A stretch of DNA of 5,848 nt from Anaerolineales bacterium (GTDB lineage Bacteria; Chloroflexota; Anaerolineae; Anaerolineales; DRMV01): positions 1-5,848 of the forward strand of contig WGAK01000045.1 in NCBI GenBank assembly GCA_015494815.1. The letters are read 5' to 3'. Positions within the stretch are counted from its first letter, which is position 1; each line of letters begins with the position of its first letter. Shown here piece by piece: positions 1 through 5,848 of this stretch. The notes under the pieces are model-generated. The model had not been told where the DNA came from, made no database searches, and worked only from the letters and a program-made list of their open reading frames with translations. Both the position numbers and the translations under genes were made by a program.

Positions 1-959
1 AGGGTGGTCAGATTGCGGCCCAGAAGTTGACCTCCAACGACAAGGTCGTGGGCATCATCGGCGCCAACTGCTCCAGCGCCTGCACCCCGGCGGCGCAAAT
101 CGTGACCGACGCCAACATGTTCATGATTTCCAACTCGTGCACCGCGCCGGGTCTGACCGCGCCCGACACCCACAAGATGGGCTTCCTGCGCACCGTGTAC
201 AACGATGCCTACCAGGGCGCGGTGGTGGCCGAGTTCGTGTACAACATCCTGGGCCTGAAGAAGATGGCCACCATCCACGACGGCACCCCCTACCCGCAGC
301 AGTTGCAAGAGGTGGCCTGCCAGCGCTTCGAGGAACTGGGCGGTGAGTGCGTGGCCCAAGAGGCCATCAACCCCGACGACACCGACATGCGGCCCGTGCT
401 GACCCGCATCGCGGAGAAGCAGCCCGAGGTGTTGTTCTTCCCGCTGTATCCGGAAGCCGGCGGCCATGTGGCCCGCCAGGCCAAGGAGGTCGAGGGCTTC
501 GAGAATGTGGTGCTGGTGGGCGCCGACGGCCTGAAGGTCGACAAGTTCCTTGAGGCCGCGGGCGATGCCGCCATCGGCATGTGGTTCACCGGCCCCGAAG
601 TGCCTGAGAACGAGGAATACGCCGCGAAGTACAAGGAAATCAACGGTTCTGAGCCGCCCGCTCCCTTCGGCGAGCAGGCCTACGATGCCTACAACATCAT
701 CCTGGATGCCATCGAGAAGGTGGCCATCAAGAAGGCTGACGGCGGCCTGTTGATTCCGCGCAAGGCCCTGCTGGACACCCTGTATGCCACCAAGGATTAC
801 CAGGGCCTGACGGGCACGCTGAGCGCCAACGAATACGGCGACTTCACCAGCCCCGAGTCCACCAAGATTGTCATCTACACCGCGGACAAGGTGGACGGCG
901 AACTGAAGTTCGTGCCCAAGTACGAGTACTTCAACGGCGAGTTCACCGAAATCCAATGA
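1..959 (+). CDS. livK: Branched-chain amino acid-type ABC transporter substrate-binding protein LivK, 5'-truncated by window edge
   Basis: This is the extracytoplasmic ligand-binding subunit of a LIV/HAAT importer (periplasmic binding protein fold type I). The reading frame enters at base 3 and gives 318 residues before TGA at 957-959. Family members are roughly 370-420 residues, so the signal peptide or lipobox and the first beta strands lie outside the window. The TTG at base 27 is internal, because GGQIAAQKL upstream of it still reads as family sequence. Recognisable pieces are GIIGANCSSAC (residues 17-27), MISNSCTAP (41-49), the RTVYNDAYQG segment (63-72) and a second-lobe GADG (173-176). 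By memory-based alignment to E. coli LivJ, Ser24, Thr47 and Asp175 fall at the amino-acid-binding positions Ser79, Thr102 and Glu226. Five cysteines (23, 27, 46, 106, 116) could form disulfides. It lies 165 nt upstream of livH. The fold and role are secure. The ligand (Leu/Ile/Val, another amino acid, an amide or urea) cannot be told. Confidence 0.93.
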   Translation, partial: GGQIAAQKLTSNDKVVGIIGANCSSACTPAAQIVTDANMFMISNSCTAPGLTAPDTHKMGFLRTVYNDAYQGAVVAEFVYNILGLKKMATIHDGTPYPQQLQEVACQRFEELGGECVAQEAINPDDTDMRPVLTRIAEKQPEVLFFPLYPEAGGHVARQAKEVEGFENVVLVGADGLKVDKFLEAAGDAAIGMWFTGPEVPENEEYAAKYKEINGSEPPAPFGEQAYDAYNIILDAIEKVAIKKADGGLLIPRKALLDTLYATKDYQGLTGTLSANEYGDFTSPESTKIVIYTADKVDGELKFVPKYEYFNGEFTEIQ

Positions 960-994
960 CCGCGCTTGACTGTTGCGCCCGTTGAAGGAAGTGC

Positions 995-1027
995 GGAGGA
1001 TGCCGGGGGCGCACCCCGGCATCCTCC
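995..1027 (+). other. Perfect 14-bp hairpin between livK and livH
   Basis: GGAGGATGCCGGGG at 995-1008 is exactly complementary to CCCCGGCATCCTCC at 1014-1027, leaving a 5-nt loop (GCGCA). It starts 36 nt after the livK stop codon. No T-run follows (next bases CTGTGTG), so it is not a canonical intrinsic terminator for the operon. The likely role, by analogy with stem-loops after binding-protein genes such as malE, is to protect the livK 3' end from exonucleases or to attenuate transcription, so that LivK exceeds the membrane subunits. The structure is seen in the sequence; the role is inferred. Confidence 0.75.
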
Positions 1028-1046
1028 CTGTGTGTTGGTGCAGGGT

Positions 1047-1063
1047 TGACAGGGCCCGTGTCA
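1047..1063. repeat. Small dyad TGACA-N7-TGTCA in the livK-livH gap
   Basis: TGACA (1047-1051) and TGTCA (1059-1063) form a 5-bp inverted repeat around seven bases, 62 nt before the livH start. The size and symmetry resemble a dimeric regulator site, but a 5-bp arm can occur by chance in GC-rich sequence. No matching -10 element is visible beside the TTGACA at 1046-1051. Confidence 0.25.
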
Positions 1064-1124
1064 CCTTGGGGCACCGCCCCGCTACGAGTGGGGCCGCCGA
1101 TTCTTCACCGCGGAGGGACCGCCG

Positions 1125-2204
1125 ATGAACCAATGGCAGCGTCGTTTGGACTATTGGCGCCGGCGTTACGACATCACCGATGTCGTGGTGTGGCTGTTCG
1201 GCCTGACGATTTTGGCCGTGGCCCTCTACGGCGTGGTGCGCTCTTTGCAAACGACCACCTACGACGCCAAGCGTTGGGCGCAGTTCGTGGTCTATGGCGT
1301 CTCGCAGGGCGGCGTGTACGCGCTCATCGCGCTGGGCTATACCCTGGTCTACGGCATCTTGTTCATGATTAACTTCGCCCACGGCGAAATCTTCATGTTC
1401 GGCGCGTTTGGCGCGCTGTTCACCGCGCTGGCCCTGGACAAGGCCGAGTACTGGAATCAACACCCTGTGGCCTCGCTGCTCATTGTGCTGGTGGTGGCCA
1501 TGGTCACTTCGTCCGCGGTGGCCGTGTTGGTGGAGCGGGTGGCCTATCGGCCCTTGCGCAAGGCCCCCCGGCTGGTGCCCCTCATCACCGCCATCGGCGC
1601 GTCGTTCACCTTGCAATACACGGCCCGCTCGTTCTTCGGGTCGGGCTTGCGGGCCTTCCCCGAGTTGGACATGCTCAAAGGCTCGGTGAATGTGCTGGGC
1701 CTGGAAATCGGCAAGTCCCACGCGTTGACCATCGTGGTCTCGCTGCTCATGATGGCCGGCCTGTACTGGTATGTGCAGAACACCAAGACGGGCAAGGCCA
1801 TGCGCGCGGTGGCCGAAAACAAGGATGTGGCCGCGCTCATGGGCATTGATGTGGACCAAATCATCGTCCGCACCTTCATCCTGGGCGCGTCCATGGCGGG
1901 CGTGGCCGGCGTGTTGTATTCCCTCATTTTCTTCCAGGTCAAATTTTTCATGGGCTTCGTGCCGGGCATCAAAGCCTTTACGGCCGCGGTGTTGGGCGGC
2001 ATCGGCAATATCCCCGGCGCGATGTTGGGCGGCTATTTCTTGGGGATTTTCGAATCCTTGGGCCCGGCCCTGATTCTGGAGGGCCTGGGCATCCCCGCGC
2101 CGTCGCAGTTGAAAGATGTGATTGCCTTTACGATGCTGGTCATGGTGCTCATCTTCCGGCCCACGGGCATCTTGGGCGAGGCCGTGGCCGAGAAGCGGGC
2201 GTGA
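1125..2204 (+). CDS. livH: Branched-chain amino acid-type ABC transporter permease LivH
   Basis: This is an inner-membrane permease that pairs with LivM to form the translocation channel. It has 359 residues against about 290-310 for typical LivH. The extra length is mostly an N-terminal segment (residues 1-52) with a basic head (RRLDYWRRRYD) and one added membrane helix at about 21-40. The core begins at QFVVYGVSQGG (53-63), carries the LivH signature NFAHGE (83-88) and has about eight hydrophobic helices. The cytoplasmic EAA-type loop that contacts the ATPase is at about 226-262 (RAVAENKDVAALMGI then GASMAGVAGVLY). The C-terminus is the usual RPTGILGE (345-352). The ATG at 1125 is chosen because GGAGG lies at 1112-1116, 8 nt upstream, and it is the first start in frame. 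The next gene, livM, begins 15 nt after the stop. Family assignment is firm; substrate is not determinable. Confidence 0.95.
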   Translation: MNQWQRRLDYWRRRYDITDVVVWLFGLTILAVALYGVVRSLQTTTYDAKRWAQFVVYGVSQGGVYALIALGYTLVYGILFMINFAHGEIFMFGAFGALFTALALDKAEYWNQHPVASLLIVLVVAMVTSSAVAVLVERVAYRPLRKAPRLVPLITAIGASFTLQYTARSFFGSGLRAFPELDMLKGSVNVLGLEIGKSHALTIVVSLLMMAGLYWYVQNTKTGKAMRAVAENKDVAALMGIDVDQIIVRTFILGASMAGVAGVLYSLIFFQVKFFMGFVPGIKAFTAAVLGGIGNIPGAMLGGYFLGIFESLGPALILEGLGIPAPSQLKDVIAFTMLVMVLIFRPTGILGEAVAEKRA

Positions 2205-2219
2205 GCAGGAGGGCCGACC

Positions 2220-3887
2220 ATGCAAGCAACCACCTGGCGTTCGACCATCAAAGCCGGCCTGCTTACCGGTGTCATCGCCCTGTATGTCGCGCTGACGGGC
2301 ATGGTGCTCAGCCTGAGCAAACGGCCCGTGGTGGACAAACTGTCCCTGGGGCATGTGGTCTACATGCTGGTCTTCGTGGTGATGGGCTACCTGACCGCGC
2401 GGCGCAGTTCGTGGCGCACCACCCGCCCGGCCCTGGTGCCGGTGCAGGGTCTGGTGGTGGGCGGCATCGGGGCCGCCTTGCTGGCGCTGCTGCCCGTGTT
2501 CGGCCAGCAAGTGGACCTGAGTTGGATTTTCGTCACCACCAAGCCTAACCTGTACAAGTTCCTGCTGTTCAATCAGGAAAGCATGGCCGTGGGCGTGGCC
2601 TACCTCGTGCTCACGGGCGCGGCCCTGGGCGGCATCGCCGCGTTGCTGCCCATTTTGCCCGAAGTGCTGCACCAGGGTTTGCTCTACGGCGCGGGCTTCA
2701 CCCTGCTGCTGGGCGTGCTGTCGGACCTGGCCCAGCGCACGGTGCTCAAGGTGGTGTTGAAGCCTTTGTTCGCCTACAAAGGGCTCAAGCCCTCGGGCGC
2801 GCTCATCCTGTTCGTGGTGCTCTCGGTGCTGTTCGGCCTGCGGCACTGGTGGTTGCAGCGTCAGCGGGAGCGCTCTACGATGGAAGTCATCCTGGGCGAG
2901 CGCCCGGCCTGGGCGCGTGGGGTGCAACAGGGCCTGCTGTTGGGCTTCCTGCTCATCCTGCCCGTGTGGCTGCTGAACAAGGACGCCTACCTGAACAGCG
3001 TGGTCAACCTGGTCAACCTGTACATCATCATGGGCCTGGGCCTGAACATCGTGGTGGGCTTCGCGGGCCTGCTGGACCTGGGCTATGTGGCCTTTTTCGC
3101 CATCGGCGCCTACACCGTGGCCCTGATGACCTCCACCGGGGATTTGGGGCATGGCTACACTTTCTGGCAGGCGCTGCCCCTGGCCGTGATATTGGCGCTG
3201 GTCGCGGGGGTGGTGCTGGGCATCCCGGTGTTGCGGATGCGGGGCGACTACCTGGCCATCGTGACCTTGGGCTTCGGTGAAATCATCCGCATCCTGGCCA
3301 ACTCCGACTGGCTCAAGCCCTTCATGGGCGGCGCGCTGGGCGTGCTGGACATTCCCAAGCCGGCCTTGGGCAACCTGGTCCTCAAAGAGGAATACCAGTT
3401 GTATTACCTGATTTTGGCCGGCATCTTCATCACCTGGTTCATCGCCACCCGGCTGTATCATTCTCGGGTGGGGCGGGCCTGGCAGGCGCTGCGTGAGGAT
3501 GAAGATGTGGCCGAGGCCATGGGCATCCACCTGGTGACCACCAAGTTGCTGGCTTTTGGCTTCGGCGCGGCCTTCTCGGGCCTGAGCGGGGCCATCTTCG
3601 CGGCCAAGGTGGGGTCCGTGTACCCGCACACCTTCAACCTCATCATCTCCATCAATGTGCTCTCGCTCATCATCGTGGGCGGCATCGGCAGCCTGCCGGG
3701 CGTGGTGGTGGGTGCCCTGGCGCTGGTGGGCCTGCCCGAACTGCTGCGCGAGTTCTCCGAATACCGCATGCTCTTCTACGGCATCGCGCTCATCACCATG
3801 ATGCTGGTCAAGCCCGAAGGCTTCTGGCCCAAGAAGTTGAATGTCTACTCGCGCCCGCAAGACGACACCGGGCCCGCGACCCCGTGA
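2220..3887 (+). CDS. livM: Branched-chain amino acid-type ABC transporter permease LivM with long N-terminal membrane extension
   Basis: This is the second permease of the importer. It has 555 residues, whereas LivM is usually about 300-430. Residues 1-253 are an extra membrane region with about six hydrophobic stretches (roughly 11-32, 45-60, 73-93, 122-147, 153-175, 192-207) and basic loops (RRSSWRTTR at 61-69, RHWWLQRQRER at 208-218). I do not recognise this region as a named domain. The conserved core follows: NLYIIMGLGLNIVVGFAGLLDLGYVAFFAIGAY (266-298), LRMRGDYLAIVTLGFGEIIRI (338-358), the EAA-type coupling loop ALREDEDVAEAMGI (423-436), GGIGSLPG (487-494) and the terminal KPEGFWP (531-537). 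AGGAGG at 2207-2212 sits 7 nt before the ATG. The frame is continuous with no sign of frameshift, so the extension is a real part of the protein. The stop TGA overlaps the livG ribosome site. Confidence 0.94.
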   Translation: MQATTWRSTIKAGLLTGVIALYVALTGMVLSLSKRPVVDKLSLGHVVYMLVFVVMGYLTARRSSWRTTRPALVPVQGLVVGGIGAALLALLPVFGQQVDLSWIFVTTKPNLYKFLLFNQESMAVGVAYLVLTGAALGGIAALLPILPEVLHQGLLYGAGFTLLLGVLSDLAQRTVLKVVLKPLFAYKGLKPSGALILFVVLSVLFGLRHWWLQRQRERSTMEVILGERPAWARGVQQGLLLGFLLILPVWLLNKDAYLNSVVNLVNLYIIMGLGLNIVVGFAGLLDLGYVAFFAIGAYTVALMTSTGDLGHGYTFWQALPLAVILALVAGVVLGIPVLRMRGDYLAIVTLGFGEIIRILANSDWLKPFMGGALGVLDIPKPALGNLVLKEEYQLYYLILAGIFITWFIATRLYHSRVGRAWQALREDEDVAEAMGIHLVTTKLLAFGFGAAFSGLSGAIFAAKVGSVYPHTFNLIISINVLSLIIVGGIGSLPGVVVGALALVGLPELLREFSEYRMLFYGIALITMMLVKPEGFWPKKLNVYSRPQDDTGPATP

Positions 3888-3892
3888 GGAGG
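3887..3892 (+). promoter_or_regulatory. Ribosome binding site fixing the livG start
   Basis: AGGAGG lies 5 nt before the ATG at 3898, and its first A is the last base of the livM TGA stop. This settles the livG start: an in-frame ATG at 3841 would add 19 residues (MSTRARKTTPG...) overlapping livM, has no such site and is unlike LivG N-termini. The stop/SD overlap suggests translational coupling of livM and livG. Confidence 0.85.
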
Positions 3893-3897
3893 CAAGC

Positions 3898-4707
3898 ATG
3901 GCTCCGATTCTCGTCGCCCGACATGTGACCAAGCGGTTTGGCGGTCTGGTGGCCGTCAACGACCTGGATTTTGAAATCGAGGAACACGCCATCGCCAGCG
4001 TCATCGGCCCCAACGGCGCGGGCAAGACCACCTTCTTCAACTGCATCACGGGCTTCTATGTGCCCGAGGAAGGCACCATCACCTTCGAGGGGAAGGAAAT
4101 CCAGGGCCTGCGCCCGGACAAAATCACCTCGATGGGCATTGCCCGCACCTATCAGAACATCCGCTTGTTCGCCAAGATGAGCGCCATCGAGAACGTGATG
4201 GTGGGGATGCACCCGCGGCTCTCGCTGCATTGGTGGGATGCGGTGGTGCATACTCCCGCCTTCGTGCGCCAGGAACGCCGGGTGCTGCGCCGGGCCTGGG
4301 AATTGCTGGACTACATCGGCCTGGCCGACTGGGCCAACCACCAGGCCAACAGCCTGCCTTACGGCGCGCAGCGGCGTCTGGAAATCGCCCGCGCGTTGGC
4401 CAGCGAGCCCAAGTTGCTGCTGCTGGACGAGCCCACCGCGGGCATGAACCCGCAAGAGACCGCGGAGATGATTGAGTTCATCCGCAAACTGCGGGACGAT
4501 TGGGACCTGACCATTTTGCTCATCGAACACGACATGAAGGTGGTGATGACCATCAGCGAGAAAATCACCGTGCTGGACTTCGGCACCAAGATTGCCGAAG
4601 GCAAACCCGAAGACATCCAGCGCAACCCGCGGGTCATCGAAGCCTACCTGGGGCGGGGCGCGGCCTCCGGGCTCCCCACGGCCCAGGCCGCGGATTCGGC
4701 CGCGTGA
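3898..4707 (+). CDS. livG: Branched-chain amino acid-type ABC transporter ATP-binding protein LivG
   Basis: This is one of the two cytoplasmic ATPases that drive the importer. It has 269 residues, close to the family's usual ~255-270. Motifs in order: Walker A GPNGAGKT (37-44), Q-loop RTYQNIRLF (83-91, Gln86), the LivG-type spacer with HWWDAVVHTP (111-120), signature LPYGAQRRLEIARAL (153-167), Walker B LLLLDEPTAG (173-182, Asp177 and catalytic Glu178), D-loop GMNP (182-185) and switch His211 in IEHDM. The signature is the relaxed LxYGxQ form normal in LivG, not LSGGQ, so it is not a defect. The C-terminus after EAYLGRG is a short Ala/Ser-rich tail (about 254-269). The start is set by the AGGAGG at 3887-3892. 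livF follows after 12 nt. All catalytic residues are present, so the protein should be active. Confidence 0.96.
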   Translation: MAPILVARHVTKRFGGLVAVNDLDFEIEEHAIASVIGPNGAGKTTFFNCITGFYVPEEGTITFEGKEIQGLRPDKITSMGIARTYQNIRLFAKMSAIENVMVGMHPRLSLHWWDAVVHTPAFVRQERRVLRRAWELLDYIGLADWANHQANSLPYGAQRRLEIARALASEPKLLLLDEPTAGMNPQETAEMIEFIRKLRDDWDLTILLIEHDMKVVMTISEKITVLDFGTKIAEGKPEDIQRNPRVIEAYLGRGAASGLPTAQAADSAA

Positions 4708-4719
4708 TGGGAGGTCGTC

Positions 4720-5433
<714 letters not shown>

Positions 5434-5454
5434 CCAGCCTCCAACCGACGCGAA

Positions 5455-5491
5455 CGACGGCGGGGCATCTCGGGCCCCGCCGTTGGCTTTT
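5455..5491 (+). terminator. Intrinsic-type terminator after livF
   Basis: ACGGCGGGGC at 5457-5466 pairs perfectly with GCCCCGCCGT at 5474-5483 around a 7-nt loop. One G-T wobble (5456/5484) and one C-G pair (5455/5485) extend the stem to 12 bp. TTTT follows at 5488-5491, after GC. It begins 21 nt past the livF stop. The T-run is short, so termination may be partial. On the - strand the hairpin is followed by CGTTCGCG, so it is a poor terminator for the convergent gene. Confidence 0.7.
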
Positions 5492-5493
5492 GG

Positions 5494-5509
5494 GGAACCG
5501 GCCGGTTCC
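5494..5509. repeat. 16-bp perfect palindrome between the convergent genes
   Basis: GGAACCGGCCGGTTCC reads identically on both strands. As RNA it could form a 6-bp stem with a GGCC loop on either transcript. It sits just after the livF terminator and 13 nt beyond the stop of the - strand gene, with a second CCGGCCGG at 5508-5515. It may help end or stabilise the - strand transcript, but no T-run follows on either side, so the role is unproven. Confidence 0.4.
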
Positions 5510-5521
5510 GGCCGGGGCGCG

Positions 5522-5848
5522 TCACGAGGCCTCCCGCAGCACCTCTGCCACAGGCAGCCGGGCCGCGCGGCGGGCCGGGAGCAGCGCGGCCAGCACCGCC
5601 ACCGCCACCAGCGCGCCCGCGGGGGCCACCAGCCGCAGCGCGGGGATGGGCACCCAAATCGGCCCCAGGCCCACCCATATGCCCAACAGCGCGAACAGGC
5701 GGCGGGCCGCCCACACGCCCAAAGGCACGCCCGGCAGGTAGGCCGCCACCGCCAGGGCCACGGCCCCGCTCACCAGGGCCAGCCGTATTTGCCCCGGGGT
5801 CATGCCTAAGGCTTTGAGAATAGCCAGGGCACGCCGCTCCTCGTACAC
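5522..5848 (-). CDS. FtsX/MacB-type ABC transporter permease, C-terminal part only
   Basis: This is the last 108 residues of a - strand gene that runs past the right edge; the stop TGA is at 5524-5522. The opening YEERRALAILKALGMTPGQIR (residues 2-22) is the conserved ERrxEiailKAlG segment that precedes the last helices of FtsX-like permeases. Two hydrophobic stretches follow (about 24-57 and 72-90), then the characteristic end PARRAARLPVAEVLREAS. Such permeases work with an ABC ATPase in lipoprotein release, peptide or drug export, or cell-wall control; nothing here says which. The first codon in the window is GTG, but its position inside a conserved motif makes it an internal Val, not a start. 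The gene is convergent with livF, 88 nt apart, and so is not part of the liv operon. Family assignment is good; specific function is unknown. Confidence 0.82.
   Translation of the reverse strand: MYEERRALAILKALGMTPGQIRLALVSGAVALAVAAYLPGVPLGVWAARRLFALLGIWVGLGPIWVPIPALRLVAPAGALVAVAVLAALLPARRAARLPVAEVLREAS

Noticed and set aside
1046..1074. A TTGACA at 1046-1051 as the -35 of a livH promoter
   Set aside because: At a 16-18 nt spacing the sequence is GC-rich (GGGCAC around 1069-1074) with nothing like TATAAT.
1068..1094. Three mutually pairing blocks GGGGC / GCCCC / GGGGC suggesting a riboswitch-like alternative fold before livH
   Set aside because: The stems are only 5 bp in a very GC-rich context, with no conserved riboswitch core and no expression platform near the ribosome site.
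3841..3897. An upstream ATG giving LivG 19 extra residues and a 47-bp overlap with livM
   Set aside because: The ATG at 3898 has AGGAGG 5 nt upstream and begins a typical LivG N-terminus. The extra residues are just the livM 3' end read in another frame.
153..4700. The degenerate LPYGAQRR signature in LivG and the Gln in place of the switch His in LivF, as signs of inactive ATPases
   Set aside because: Both are the normal forms for LivG and LivF families. Walker A, Walker B and the catalytic Glu are intact in each.

Overview
The window is a GC-rich, densely coding bacterial segment carrying most of a branched-chain amino acid-type (LIV/HAAT family) ABC importer operon on the + strand: livK (5' end missing), livH, livM, livG and livF. 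It is followed by an intrinsic-type terminator and then the 3' end of a convergent gene on the - strand encoding an FtsX/MacB-type permease. Strong G/C preference at third codon positions, clear AGGAGG-type ribosome sites and the style of the proteins fit a GC-rich, possibly thermophilic bacterium. The Cys-containing binding protein and the unusually long LivM suggest Chloroflexota (Anaerolineae-like), but that is an inference from memory of such proteins, not a demonstrated assignment.

Layout: 1-959 is the C-terminal ~318 residues of the substrate-binding protein. 960-1124 is a 165-nt gap with a perfect 14-bp hairpin and a small dyad, the only sizeable gap in the operon. 1125-2204 is the permease LivH. 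2220-3887 is the permease LivM with a ~250-residue extra membrane domain at its N-terminus. 3898-4707 is the ATPase LivG, and 4720-5433 is the ATPase LivF. 5434-5521 is a gap with a GC-rich hairpin followed by TTTT, plus a 16-bp perfect palindrome. 5522-5848 (-) is the end of a FtsX-like permease gene that runs out of the window.

How it works together: LivK captures the ligand outside the membrane, LivH and LivM form the translocation pore, and LivG and LivF power it from the cytoplasm. livH-livM-livG-livF are separated by only 10-15 nt, each with its own strong Shine-Dalgarno sequence, so they are almost certainly one transcript. The hairpin after livK is well placed to give more binding protein than membrane complex, as known for other binding-protein-dependent operons. 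I see no RNA gene, mobile element, CRISPR array or evidently novel system. The most unusual points are the extended LivM, the livK-livH hairpin and the cysteine-rich binding protein.
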